The position numbers and the translations under genes are program-made. A stretch of DNA of 64,000 nucleotides, from the NCBI RefSeq assembly GCF_009176645.1, contig NZ_AP019007.1, positions 3,038,001 to 3,102,000 of the forward strand. The letters run 5' to 3'. Below, in pieces: positions 49,274 to 59,120 of the stretch (within the stretch, counting starts at the first letter, position 1; every line of letters begins with the position of its first letter). Under the pieces are notes generated by a model. That model searched no databases. It saw only the letters and a program-made list of their open reading frames with translations, and was not told the DNA's origin. The stretch comes from Enterobacter oligotrophicus (GTDB taxonomy: Bacteria; Pseudomonadota; Gammaproteobacteria; Enterobacterales; Enterobacteriaceae).

Positions 49274-50188
49274 ATGTTTACCTATCGAAAAAATGATAAT
49301 CACACCCATCAGGTACGTTTATTATCTCCGCTTGGGGTTTATCCCATTAAAACATTTATTATGGATGATTCTGCTCTATTTATTAGCGAGGATATTTGTT
49401 TTTCGGTTACACCTTTAGTGACTTTCGTTGACTCTGAATTTGAAGATGAAGGGTATTATACCGAGATGGAATGGGCCTCTATAAATGAAATAAAGTTATA
49501 CTCGTCGGTAATGCTAAGCCTTGACAGAATGCATGGTTATTCAGTTATTTATCCTTTTTCAACCTGCCATTATGTGAAAATGAGTGGTGATGTATCTGGC
49601 TATCTATCTGAAATAAAAAAAGAATTGATTAAAGCAATAACTATGCCTGCAGGAGTTAATGGATGGCATCCATTTATAGGACAGATAAATAGAGGTCTGT
49701 CTCTTCCTCCAGTGACAAGTGATGGGGAAAAATATGATTTAAGAGATCAAGGATTCGATGTCAATATACAGGAAAAAGTGTTTGAGAAAATTGATGTGAA
49801 TAATTTTATTCTAATTAGAGGCCTATCTACCTTACTGAGAAGTAGAATGTTATTGGTTCATGGGTATTTTATGGAGGAAGCCATTTATTCTCTATTCATA
49901 TCACTTGATGCTTCATTTAATATGGTATTAGATAAGCTAAAAGAAGTTGGAATATCTAACCCAACCTCGAAAGATGCAGCTATGTTTATCTCTAAGACAT
50001 TTAATGCTCCAGAAACAGAAAAATATTTTGGTGAGTATTACGAATATAGAATAAAAACATTTCATCCAAAATCTAGATTTGGTGCATATCCTCATGCCCC
50101 ATTGACAATAGATGACTATTTTTTTCTTTCTGAGGATCTTATTACTGTTTATTTGTATCTTACATGTGGATATGTATCACAAGAATGA
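49274..50188 (+). CDS. HEPN-domain protein with an R-x4-H motif (candidate abortive-infection factor)
   Basis: The 304-residue product is AT-rich and alone. Its C-terminal half is helical and ends with YYEYRIKTFHPKS, where RIKTFH fits the R-x4-6-H motif of HEPN ribonucleases, followed by LTIDDYFFLSEDLITVYLYL, a usual final HEPN helix. The N-terminal half is beta-rich and unknown. I start at the ATG at 49274; a TTG at 49271 is also possible, and no strong ribosome site is visible. It lies 50 bp after mrr copy 1 on the same strand. A toxin role is inference. Confidence 0.65.
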   Translation: MFTYRKNDNHTHQVRLLSPLGVYPIKTFIMDDSALFISEDICFSVTPLVTFVDSEFEDEGYYTEMEWASINEIKLYSSVMLSLDRMHGYSVIYPFSTCHYVKMSGDVSGYLSEIKKELIKAITMPAGVNGWHPFIGQINRGLSLPPVTSDGEKYDLRDQGFDVNIQEKVFEKIDVNNFILIRGLSTLLRSRMLLVHGYFMEEAIYSLFISLDASFNMVLDKLKEVGISNPTSKDAAMFISKTFNAPETEKYFGEYYEYRIKTFHPKSRFGAYPHAPLTIDDYFFLSEDLITVYLYLTCGYVSQE

Positions 50189-50309
50189 TTTAATTTTTAC
50201 TAAAACTTATTGAATTATTATTTGAGTATAATTTTGCCAGTTTGCCCACCACCATTCTTAACATCTCTACTTCCCGCAGACACAACCCCGGCCACAGCAC
50301 CGCCAACCC

Positions 50310-51665
50310 TCACCCTGCCCACGCCAGTCCCCCTAGCCAGAATGCGGGCAACACAACAAACATCGTCCCCATCACCATATTGACGATCAAATCATCAGAA
50401 GTGTTCTGTAAGCCGTACAGGTTGAAATGCGAAGCTCCGTTCTCGCTATAAATCATCTCCATCAGCCAGCTATCCAGCCAACGGGCCAGTTCCCACCAGA
50501 AGTTAAGAAAGAACAGGGCGAACTGCACGAAGCTCAGCGTAACCACGGTTTTTAATTCCCACGCAGAGAACAGCAGGATCACAGGAATACAAATCACAAG
50601 GGCCATTCCAAGGAATGCCTGTACCATCGGCAGCGCCTGACGCACGCTATCGAAGGCAGGGAACAGCGCGAGGCTGGATACCGACATTCCGGCGATACTC
50701 CCCAACCGGCTTAACGCTTGCGATACATTCAAATTATCTCCCGCACTCCCACCAGACCCGTTATACACCAGCCCACCCTGTGACACCTGCATATTGCGCG
50801 GGCTCACCAGCGAGCGCAGTACCGCCTCTTCATACTCGTCTTTCGACTGCTCCAGTTTTTGTAGTTGCTGCCAGAGCGTGGTATCGACTTGTTTTAACAG
50901 GCGGTTTTTCAGCCCCGCATCGCCATCGGACCACCACTCCTTACATGCTGGATAGCCACTGCCACCCGTATCGTTCAGGCCATCATCGCGGCTGGCGTCA
51001 TAAGGCCAGGTGGCGTGGGGCGCACGCGAATGATCGTGGTCGTAATAGCCCGGTGTGGAGAGGTAAAAAGACGAGCCCACCCAGTCCAATTCCCGGCTCT
51101 GTTCCTCGCTGATATCACTGCCCAGCCGCTTGAGTCGTACCCGCGATGGCCCATAGCAGTCGTTAACGAAATCCTGTAGCTCCAGCGCCAGCGCTGGATC
51201 GGCGATCCGGGTGTGCTGCACCTCAAAGCGCAACTGGCGCAGGTCCGGCTTGCAGGGGAGCACCGCGACGGCGGCGCTGGTGATGCCTTTGCCAAGCGCA
51301 TGAGTGAAGTACCACCACACCGGCACCGAGGCGCTCTGGCCGCTAAGTTCGTTGATCAGCGGCGCATAGCCGGAATCGCCGGGTTGCACCACCGACCAGC
51401 CACACTGTTTTGTGCGCTGGCTGTCGTAGGTGAGGGTATTAATATCAACATTGAGGAACGGCACACCCGCAAAGAGGATCACCAGCAGGGCGCTGTAGAG
51501 CGAGTGCTCCACCCAGACGACCAGCAGAGGCGGGCGAAGTTGCCTTCATCCGCCCCCTGGCCGCGCGCCTTCAGCCACAGGGCAATCAGTTTTGCCAGCA
51601 GGGGCAGGGCGAACAGCCCGGTGGCGGTCAGCGTCTGCCACACGCCGTTGTTCACCAGCCAGCCG
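50310..51665 (-). pseudogene. TraG-like conjugation protein of an ICE, frameshifted and 5'-truncated
   Basis: Two overlapping frames together spell a TraG N-terminal-domain membrane protein of PFGI-1/SPI-7-class elements: WLVNNGVWQTLTATGLFALP (near 51655) to GADEGN in one frame, then RPPLLVVWVEHSLYSALLVI onward for 400 codons in another, with three C-terminal membrane helices. A one- or two-base frame change near 51545 separates them and the start of the gene is lost. In intact elements TraG takes part in mating-pair stabilisation. Confidence 0.72.
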
Positions 51666-51945
51666 TTCGGTGAGGACGGCGACATCCGGATCGTCGCACA
51701 GTGCCTCAACTACGCCGCGGGTCAGTTGCATGGAGCCGCCGGAGGATTTCGCCAGATTGTCGAAGCCGGGTTTATGACTGCCATTAACCAGAACTGTCAG
51801 AAGTGGCAGGATCTTCGCTTTTTCTTCGTCGATCAGCGAATACAGGCCGATCCCCACCTGTGCACCGGAACGTGCATCCGGATCGTCGGGGGTCTGCGCC
51901 ACGCTGATGGTCTGCTCGCCAACGACGCGGGGCGGCATCTTCAGG
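51666..51945 (-). pseudogene. Internal fragment of an ICE conjugation protein
   Basis: The frame reads PPRVVGEQTISVAQTPDD through IGLYSLIDEEKAKILPLLTVL to LTRGVVEALCDDPDVAVLTERL, then loses sense where the traG frame begins. From memory it resembles the PFL_4711 (TIGR03755) protein that precedes traG in such elements. It has neither its own start nor its end, being joined upstream to parB and downstream to traG. Confidence 0.5.
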
Positions 51946-52533
51946 GGATTTCCAGGTGCTACAAAGTTCCCAGTCCACGGTCTCTAACATCTGACTGTTT
52001 TGCGACTGGCTGACGGGATAGCCATCGCGGGTGAGTTGCTCCGCCAGCGCCAGCTGCGTCAGGCATTCAATACCTGCCTCGTGGTAAAGATCGCGCAGAT
52101 GCAGAATGCCTTCCGCCCGTTCGATAAACATCAATCCGTTATGCAGGTCGCTTTCGGCCAGATGGCCGATCAGGCACTGGACTTCGCCTTGCTGCGGTGA
52201 CAGCGTTTCAGGCCACGGTCTGAACGGCCAGCAGACGCGGTGGTAACACTCATCCTGCGTCTCCTGCCACAGTTCATTGAGGATGGCGAGGCGCGTATTC
52301 CCGCCGCTGGCGAGCATATATTTTTCATCACCGGGGCGACGGGTCAATACCGGCGGGTTATCCAGCCCACGGGCGAGAATTGACGCTTTCAGTACGTCAT
52401 AGCCGGGGTTGCGGGTGACGCGGGGATTGAGGGAAAACGGCTGGATTTGCTCCAGGCTGACCTGGACCATTTCCTGTTCTCCGGTAGTGCTGGCACCGTG
52501 AAGCCAGCGGTTGAGCAGGTGTGAAGCGCACAT
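51946..52533 (-). pseudogene. ICE ParB-family protein, 3'-truncated
   Basis: From the ATG at 52533 (GGAGGAAG upstream) the frame gives a ParB N-terminal domain: VSLEQIQPFSLNPRVTRNPG, ARGLDNPPVLTRRPGDEKYMLASGGNTR, the ParB/Srx-like CTP-binding motifs, followed by a helical part to WELCSTWKSPED. Beyond about 51950 the reading turns into nonsense across a fusion to the conjugation fragment. It is the PFGI-1-class partition protein, probably non-functional. Confidence 0.72.
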
Positions 52534-52549
52534 AATCTTCCTCCGGCAT

Positions 52550-52744
52550 TCAGACATCGCGTGTGAGGCGGATGCGCTGGTGGATCCACGCGTCCACCTC
52601 GCTTTCCAGACAGGCGACATGGCGGCTGTTGAGTCGAATGGACGGCGGAAACTGTTGCAGCTGGATTTGCCGATAAATCCTCGATTTACCGAAGCCGATT
52701 TTGTCTTCCACCTGGCGTAAGCGTAAAAATCTGTCGCTATTCAT
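52550..52744 (-). CDS. AlpA-family regulator (ICE remnant)
   Basis: The 64-residue product MNSDRFLRLRQVEDKIGFGK SRIYRQIQ keeps the AlpA winged-helix pattern, with a final DAWIHQRI helix. AGGAGGAATG precedes the ATG. In ICEs of this class alpA lies near parB, as here; the ParB start is 16 bp downstream. The 216 bp upstream (52745-52960) contain no gene I can support. Confidence 0.82.
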   Translation of the reverse strand: MNSDRFLRLRQVEDKIGFGKSRIYRQIQLQQFPPSIRLNSRHVACLESEVDAWIHQRIRLTRDV

Positions 52745-52960
52745 AACCATTCCTCCTGTGTCCAGATTCGTTCACATCAGCACGATGGGCGTGGTTATCA
52801 AAGCAGCAGCGTCCCTGCCAGGCAGTAAAAATCCTTATCTGGGTTAGTGAGAGTTGTTAGTTGAAAGGGGTAGTTGATCGCGTTACGGCGGTGCGCCGCG
52901 CTGGAGTGCGGTTTTCAACGTTTCGGGGCTCAGCGGCAGGTGCATACCTTCCTCGCGCGC

Positions 52961-53773
52961 TCAGCATTCGAAAATGTTCAGCAGTTTGTAGGGATGCTCC
53001 AGCATTTCATCGTCCAGTTGTGGGTTGTGCTTGCAGGCCAGCCACAGCAAACGGGAAAGCGCAGAGCTTATCCGCTCCTTTGATTCCGGCTGATGACGGG
53101 TCAGGAAGGCTTCGAGATGCGTGCGACGGATGACGAACAGTGCGTCAGGAGGCAGCGTGTCCTGCAGGTAGCAGACGGACAGACTGAGCCGGGATTTCAG
53201 GTCATTGCGGCCATTACCATATAACTGGCCAATCAGTAGATGTAGCTCTTCCTGAAGGTTGTTTTGCGTGGCGAGCAGTTCCAGTAAAAGCTCCCTCAAC
53301 GATTTGCGGCAACAGAGTTGGTAGTAACTGTCGTTCTCATCGCAGACCACGATGCCAATCTGGTTGCAGCAGTGGGTATCTTTGGGGCAAGGACGATTCA
53401 ACGTTTTCGCCAGTTGCTGGTGGAGCAGCAGGCGCTCAAGGCCGATTAACGGCAAATTCCATAGATGGCTGGTGGTCAGTTGCAGAGTCGGGTCGCGTCT
53501 GCACGGCGGAGAGTTCGCCATCACTTTGCGGTTGCCGGGTTTATTGCACTGAGAAGGTGGAAAGGGCGGCTTGCTGAATAGGCAGGCAAAGCGGCAAGGG
53601 GGATTGAGTGGTCTCAGAAGTACGGGTGAAGGGAAGTAGACCGAGAGTGGCAGATCGCCGTGCAGGGCATGGCGGATCAGGTCGGCAGGCAGCAACGTGA
53701 TATTGTGCTGCCGGATGACTTCTGCGGCCTCGTCCAGCGTCAGCCACTCCTGGCGGATTTTGTGTGGGGGCAT
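52961..53773 (-). CDS. Unknown protein associated with ICE alpA/parB genes
   Basis: The 270-residue product starts MPPHKIRQEWLTLDEAAEVI, resembling a short helix-turn-helix or plug domain, and continues with a cysteine-rich central region (about eight Cys, including CCRK and DTHCCN) and a helical C-terminus. No known family. Its frame is intact, while its ICE neighbours are broken. It probably belongs to the regulatory end of the old ICE. Confidence 0.6.
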   Translation of the reverse strand: MPPHKIRQEWLTLDEAAEVIRQHNITLLPADLIRHALHGDLPLSVYFPSPVLLRPLNPPCRFACLFSKPPFPPSQCNKPGNRKVMANSPPCRRDPTLQLTTSHLWNLPLIGLERLLLHQQLAKTLNRPCPKDTHCCNQIGIVVCDENDSYYQLCCRKSLRELLLELLATQNNLQEELHLLIGQLYGNGRNDLKSRLSLSVCYLQDTLPPDALFVIRRTHLEAFLTRHQPESKERISSALSRLLWLACKHNPQLDDEMLEHPYKLLNIFEC

Positions 53774-53933
53774 GGTGTGTTCCTTTTTGTGTTGTTGGTT
53801 GCGTGTCGTGCTTGTTGATGGTGAAAACCGGTGTGAGATGTTTTTGCTAAAACAACTAACCTGATCAGTTTAGTTAACGATCTTTTCAGACATAATCTGG
53901 TGATGATTTACGCTGGAAAAACAGGATGTAACA

Positions 53934-54713
53934 TTGAATAGTTCGGAAGACGATTTGCTTGAAGTGGCGTGGTATTTGTCGAAGTACGGTAAATCTCAAC
54001 CACCCGTGGGACTGGGGGTTCAGAAATGGAAAGAGGCTTATGCCTTGTTTTATCCCTGTTTCGGGGCGGGCAAAACCGCTAGTGAGTTTCGCAATAGTCT
54101 GAAAAATAGTCGTGACCGTTTTGATTCCTGGCTTAGTGATGTGCGTGTCGGCTGGCTTGACGAGCAGGGCGCTCCTGCTGCGCTTTCTCATTCAGCGCAG
54201 CGTGTGCATCAGCGATTGAGTGTGCTTTCTGATAGTGCAATTGAGCAGCACGTTCTTTCGTTAATATCGTCTGATGGAGATGAACAGGCGCAACGTGACT
54301 GTCTTATTATTCAGCAGGATAAAAGTATTGAAGATACCGTACGCGAGCAGCTGATTGCGGCACGGCTGGGGCAGGGTATCTTTCGGAAAAATTGTCTCAT
54401 GCTGTATCCGGCATGCCCTGTTACGGGAACGACGTTTGCGCCGTTACTCCGTGCCAGCCATATAAAACCGTGGGCCGCCTGCGAGAATGGAAATGAACGC
54501 CTTGATGCTTATAATGGAATTATACTGGCTGCGCATATTGATATTTTATTCGATCAGGGGTGGATTTCGTTTGAGAACGATGGGCGTTTATTAATTAGTG
54601 ATGAACTGGATATTAGCATTAAAGAGCAGTGTTTGTTGCCAGAGAAAATAAAGGCGTTTCCTGTTGAATCGCATTGTTATCTGGAATGGCATCGGGAGAA
54701 TTTACTGAGATAG
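53934..54713 (+). CDS. HNH endonuclease
   Basis: The 259-residue product carries an HNH_2-type nuclease domain near residues 165-225: CPVTGTTFAPLLRASHIKPW, then NGIILAAHIDILFDQGWISF, with the His residues and Asn of the beta-beta-alpha metal fold. The N-terminal ~150 residues are helical and probably bind DNA. The only suitable start is TTG at 53934 behind AGGATG. It could act as a restriction enzyme in this defence-rich region; no methylase is adjacent. Confidence 0.8.
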   Translation: MNSSEDDLLEVAWYLSKYGKSQPPVGLGVQKWKEAYALFYPCFGAGKTASEFRNSLKNSRDRFDSWLSDVRVGWLDEQGAPAALSHSAQRVHQRLSVLSDSAIEQHVLSLISSDGDEQAQRDCLIIQQDKSIEDTVREQLIAARLGQGIFRKNCLMLYPACPVTGTTFAPLLRASHIKPWAACENGNERLDAYNGIILAAHIDILFDQGWISFENDGRLLISDELDISIKEQCLLPEKIKAFPVESHCYLEWHRENLLR

Positions 54714-54781
54714 TTAAGTTTTGACGAGAATGCCTTTGATATAGGATGTCATGATTCGTTTGGTAAGGGGAAAGGTACAAA

Positions 54782-55159
54782 ATGAAGATGGTAAAAATAT
54801 ATTCAACAGGAAGTTGTGATGCTGCAACACGTGAAGGTTCGGCGGAAGTTGTGCTGGAATGCGAAGGGAAAATAAAATATCTGACCTTCTCCTACAGTGA
54901 TGCGACCGCAAATAGATGCATTCTCCAGGGCTTTATTGATGGTGTGAATTGTTTGAAGAAACCCTGTAACGTTGAATTAATCAGTTCATGTGAGCTCGGT
55001 GTGAAGAAAGCGCAGAAAGGAAAGGGAGTTAATGTAGATTTGCACAAGGAATTATGTGGAATTTTGATAAAGAAAGAATGTGAATATTCTTTTTCTGTCA
55101 TGCATGGTGAAGGCGACATTTTGAATGCTTTTATTCGTAAGCATCGGACAAAACAATAG
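54782..55159 (+). CDS. RNase H-like protein lacking the catalytic carboxylates
   Basis: The 125-residue product aligns by eye with bacterial RNase HI over its length: VKIYSTGSC for EIFTDGSC, ATANRCILQGFIDGVNCLKK for [20 protein letters not shown], and VELISSCELGV for VILSTDSQYV. The three catalytic acids (D10, E48, D70 in E. coli) are replaced by Thr, Ile and Ser. It should keep the fold but not cleave RNA-DNA hybrids, so binding hybrids is one possible role. AAAGG precedes the ATG. It follows the HNH gene by 68 bp on the same strand. Confidence 0.65.
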   Translation: MKMVKIYSTGSCDAATREGSAEVVLECEGKIKYLTFSYSDATANRCILQGFIDGVNCLKKPCNVELISSCELGVKKAQKGKGVNVDLHKELCGILIKKECEYSFSVMHGEGDILNAFIRKHRTKQ

Positions 55160-55484
55160 CTGGAGAGCCTACGTACAGAACCATCTTCGACAGCGCTATT
55201 TTCTGAACTTACAAGTTCCAATATTGCATTGAACGTTGTCCAGTAGGGCTCACGGGCTTCTGGAGCGTGCTGTGCAACCGGTAGCCCTCTGCTGCTTCAG
55301 TTATACAGCTTTTATGTGCCATGCAGCAGGATATGGTCGTTTTCTGAACTCCGTATAACCTGAGTATTTGTATCGAAGCGTGAACAAAACATTGCAGCCA
55401 GCCTTTCAACGTGGACAATAGTTATCCATACGGTGATTTTATATTCGATAAATCAATGAATTCCATTGATTCATAGGACTGGTA

Positions 55485-58400
55485 ATGGATGAAAATGCTT
55501 TAGGGTTTGCCTCATACTGGCGCAATTCGTTGGCAGATGCTGAGTCAGGAAAGGGCAGTTTTGAACGCAAAGACGCCAAAAATTTCACTCACTGGCATGG
55601 GATAGCGGCGGGGCGTCTCGACGAAGCGAGCGTCGATAAATTTTTTGAGGGAGAAAAAGACGACGTCGAAACAGTCGATGTCATCTTGCGGCCAAAAGTT
55701 TATTTCCGGTTGCTGCAGCATGGAAAGGACCGTTCCGCTGGTGCGCCTGATATTGTTACCCCGATAGTGACGCCAGCTCTGTTGAGCCGTGAAGGTTTTT
55801 TATATCCGACGCCAGCGACATCCATTCCCAGAGACCTGCTTGAACCTTTGCCAAAAGGGGCATTTTCGATTGGTGAGATTGAGCAGTATGACAAATATAA
55901 AACGACACATACGTCATTCTCTATCAACTTTGATGACAGCGTTGATAACACTGCCGAAACGGATGAAGAACGAGAAGCACGATATGCAGCCTGGCAGCAG
56001 GATTGGCGTCGATATCTGGATGATTCAGAGAGGCTACTGAAGAACGTTGTCGGCGACTGGATTAAAAATCCCGAGCAATATGAACTCGCTGAGCACGGTT
56101 ATATTGTTAAAACGGCGCAATCTGGCGGCGCCAGTTTCCATATCCTTTCGCTTTATGACCACCTGCTTGTTTGCAAAAAGGATGTGCCGCTTTTCAATCG
56201 TTTCGCCTCGCGGGAGGTTCATGCTGCAGAGTCTTTGCTCGCTCCGGAAGCAAAATTCAGCGACAGGATTGGACACTCCGGAGATAAGTTCCCGCTGGCA
56301 AAGGCTCAGCGCGATGCCTTAAGCCATTTTCTGGATGCCAGGCATGGCGATATCCTTGCCGTTAACGGCCCTCCGGGAACCGGGAAAACCACGCTGGTGC
56401 TTTCTATCATCGCCACGCAGTGGGCCAGAGCGGCTCTCGAGAAAGCGGAACCTCCGGTTATTATCGCGGCTTCAACGAATAACCAGGCTGTAACGAACAT
56501 TATCGAGGCGTTCGGGAAAGACTTTTCCCAGGGGACTGGTGCAATGGCCGGACGATGGTTGCCAGAGCTGAAAAGCTTCGGCGCTTATTTCCCCTCAAGC
56601 ACTCGTAAAGCCGAGGCAGCCAAAAAATACCAAACTGAAGATTTTTTCAACCAGGTTGAGTCAAAAGAGTATGTAGAGGATGCACTGCTGTTTTATCTGG
56701 AGAAAGCTAAGGCAGCCTTTCCTGAAAAAGATTGTTCATCCCCTGAAAAGGTCATTGAACTCCTGCATGGCCAGTTGGCAGAAAAATTCGAACAACTGGT
56801 AAGACTGAACGCAACATGGCAAACGTTAAGCCAGGTTCGGGCGGCGCGTGAGCTTATTGCTAACGACATTGAGCAATATCTCGATAATTTAAATAAATTA
56901 CTCTCCGGGCAAGAACAAAAAGTCACTCTGCTGAAGAGTGCTAAAACGGAATGGAAAAAATATCGGGCCAGTGAATCCCTGATCTATTCATTATTTTCCT
57001 GGCTTCCAGCGGTTCGCAGTAAGCGGCAGTACCAAATACAACTGTTTCTCGAAGATAAATTAGGTGCGCTGATTGCGGGAAATCAGTGGTCTGATCCTGA
57101 AACCATCGAACGTAATATAGATGGACTGCTCAACTCCGCTGAGCGCGAGCAAACAACATACCGGCAGCAGATTGACTCCGCCCATGAAATTGTTCTTAAA
57201 GAACAGCAGGCGGCTCAGAAGTGGCAGAGGCTGGCACTTGATTTAGGGCATGAGGGCGACGAGGAACTGAGCTTCTTACAGGCAGATGAACTGGCTGATA
57301 CGCAGATTCGCTTCCCTGCATTCTTACTGACGACCCACTACTGGGAAGGTCGTTGGCTAATGGATATGGCGAAGATCGATGATCTGCAGAAAGAGAAGGG
57401 CAAGAAAGGTGCTAAAGGGGTAACAGCTCGCTGGCAACGCCGAATGAAACTTACCCCATGTGTGGTCATGACCTGCTATATGCTGCCCGGCAATATGCAG
57501 ATAAGCGAACACAAAGGTCAGCGTAAATTCGAGAAAAGCTATTTATATGACTTCGCTGATTTACTCATTGTCGATGAAGCCGGGCAGGTGCTTCCTGAAG
57601 TGGCTGCTGCCTCGTTTGCCTTAGCTAAAAAGGCATTAGTGATTGGTGATACGGAACAGATCCCGCCAATATGGAGTATTGCTCCTGCTATTGATATAGG
57701 TAACATGCTGGCGGAAAAAATTCTGTCAGGTAGTTCGCAAGAAGAGATTACTGAGAAATATACGGCAATCGCAGAGCTTGGTAAAAGCGCCGCATCTGGT
57801 AGCGTCATGAAAATAGCGCAGTGTGCTTCGCGCTATCAATATGATCCCGAACTGGCTCGTGGGATGTACTTGTATGAACACCGCCGGTGCTTCGATAATA
57901 TTATTGGATACTGCAATACGCTCTGCTATCACGGTAAGTTGTTGCCTAAAAAAGGGTGTGAAGAGAGCAATTTAATGCCCGCAATGGGTTATCTCCATAT
58001 TGATGGTAAAGGAGAGTTGGCAAGTAGCGGAAGTCGATATAATTTGCTTGAGGCTGAAACGATAGCTGCCTGGCTGACAGATAATCAGCAAGATATTGAA
58101 GCGCATTACGGCAAATCGCTTTATGAAGTTGTCGGTATCGTGACGCCTTTTAGCGCTCAGGTATCCACCATCAAACAGGCGCTAGGTAAACAAGGTATCA
58201 GTGCTGGTACGAATGAAAAAGCGCTCACGGTGGGCACAGTCCATTCTCTTCAGGGGGCGGAAAGGGCAATTGTTATATTCTCGCCAGTCTATTCAAAACA
58301 TGAGGATGGCGGGTTTATTGATAGCGATAACAGCATGCTGAACGTTGCTGTTTCTCGTGCGAAGGACAGTTTCCTGGTCTTCGGCGATATGGACCTGTTT

Positions 58401-59000
58401 GAGATCCAGCCAGCCTCATCTCCACGGGGATTACTGGCAAAATATCTCTTTGAGTCAGAGAAGAATGCGCTCACTTTTGATTATAAAGAGCGTAAGGATT
58501 TAAAAACTTCCGAGACCAAAATCTACACACTCCATGGTGTGGAGCAGCATGATAATTTCCTGAATCAGACGTTTGAAAATACTGGTAAACACATCACGAT
58601 AGTTTCTCCGTGGCTAACCTGGCAAAAGCTGGAACAAACCGGTTTTCTTGATTCCATGATGGCGGCGTGTTCACGTGGTATTAACGTCACGATAGTCACT
58701 GACAGAAGCTACAACACTGAACATAATGATTTTGAGAAGCGAAAAGAGAAGCAGCAGAATCTTAAAGCGGCGCTGGATAAACTGAATACCCTTGGTATTG
58801 CGACAAAACTGGTCAATCGTGTTCATAGCAAAATTGTTATTGGTGATGATGGTTTGCTGTGCGTGGGATCGTTCAACTGGTTTAGTGCGACGCGTGAAGC
58901 GCGATATGAACGATACGATACATCAATGGTTTATTGCGGTGATAACCTGAAGGGCGAGATTGAGGCAATTTACAATAGCCTTGAGAGGCGTCAGGTTTAG
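55485..59000 (+). CDS. UPF1-like SF1 helicase with a C-terminal phospholipase-D domain
   Basis: The 1171-residue protein has an unknown N-terminal region (1-265), then a split SF1 helicase: Q-motif KAQRDAL, Walker [11 protein letters not shown] (about 294-303), a long helical insert (380-640), DEAG Walker B (about 695-700), GDTEQIPPI motif III, and motifs V-VI ([27 protein letters not shown]). The last ~160 residues form a PLD-type module with one HxK motif, [17 protein letters not shown] (about 1113-1129), so it would need to dimerise for nuclease activity. The mrr copy 2 gene follows at 120 bp. The 325 bp upstream (55160-55484) hold no gene I can support and probably contain its promoter. 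Confidence 0.88.
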   Translation: MDENALGFASYWRNSLADAESGKGSFERKDAKNFTHWHGIAAGRLDEASVDKFFEGEKDDVETVDVILRPKVYFRLLQHGKDRSAGAPDIVTPIVTPALLSREGFLYPTPATSIPRDLLEPLPKGAFSIGEIEQYDKYKTTHTSFSINFDDSVDNTAETDEEREARYAAWQQDWRRYLDDSERLLKNVVGDWIKNPEQYELAEHGYIVKTAQSGGASFHILSLYDHLLVCKKDVPLFNRFASREVHAAESLLAPEAKFSDRIGHSGDKFPLAKAQRDALSHFLDARHGDILAVNGPPGTGKTTLVLSIIATQWARAALEKAEPPVIIAASTNNQAVTNIIEAFGKDFSQGTGAMAGRWLPELKSFGAYFPSSTRKAEAAKKYQTEDFFNQVESKEYVEDALLFYLEKAKAAFPEKDCSSPEKVIELLHGQLAEKFEQLVRLNATWQTLSQVRAARELIANDIEQYLDNLNKLLSGQEQKVTLLKSAKTEWKKYRASESLIYSLFSWLPAVRSKRQYQIQLFLEDKLGALIAGNQWSDPETIERNIDGLLNSAEREQTTYRQQIDSAHEIVLKEQQAAQKWQRLALDLGHEGDEELSFLQADELADTQIRFPAFLLTTHYWEGRWLMDMAKIDDLQKEKGKKGAKGVTARWQRRMKLTPCVVMTCYMLPGNMQISEHKGQRKFEKSYLYDFADLLIVDEAGQVLPEVAAASFALAKKALVIGDTEQIPPIWSIAPAIDIGNMLAEKILSGSSQEEITEKYTAIAELGKSAASGSVMKIAQCASRYQYDPELARGMYLYEHRRCFDNIIGYCNTLCYHGKLLPKKGCEESNLMPAMGYLHIDGKGELASSGSRYNLLEAETIAAWLTDNQQDIEAHYGKSLYEVVGIVTPFSAQVSTIKQALGKQGISAGTNEKALTVGTVHSLQGAERAIVIFSPVYSKHEDGGFIDSDNSMLNVAVSRAKDSFLVFGDMDLFEIQPASSPRGLLAKYLFESEKNALTFDYKERKDLKTSETKIYTLHGVEQHDNFLNQTFENTGKHITIVSPWLTWQKLEQTGFLDSMMAACSRGINVTIVTDRSYNTEHNDFEKRKEKQQNLKAALDKLNTLGIATKLVNRVHSKIVIGDDGLLCVGSFNWFSATREARYERYDTSMVYCGDNLKGEIEAIYNSLERRQV

Positions 59001-59120
59001 GGTAGGAATTTGATTGGCCATCTTATCGACTGTTTTCAGCGTAAGATGGCTGCATGGAATGACCATATCTTGGTAGACAGTTTCTGCCCGTACGGTGAGG
59101 CATTTTCAGAAGGAATTATT

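Larger units (their letters stand above)
50310..53773 (-). mobile_element. Remnant of a PFGI-1/SPI-7-class integrative conjugative element
   Basis: Four to five ICE genes lie on the minus strand: an unknown 270-residue protein, alpA, parB, a fragment probably from the conjugation module, and traG. In complete elements parB and alpA are near one end and traG near the other, tens of kb apart. Here they are fused by deletion and broken frames, so the element is dead. It sits between the two Mrr copies. Confidence 0.7.

Noticed and set aside
51784..52620. 278-codon frame as a complete ParB-like protein
   Set aside because: Its last ~60 codons are Arg/Asp/Gly-rich nonsense read out of frame across a fusion, and its first 29 codons precede the real ribosome site and start at 52533.
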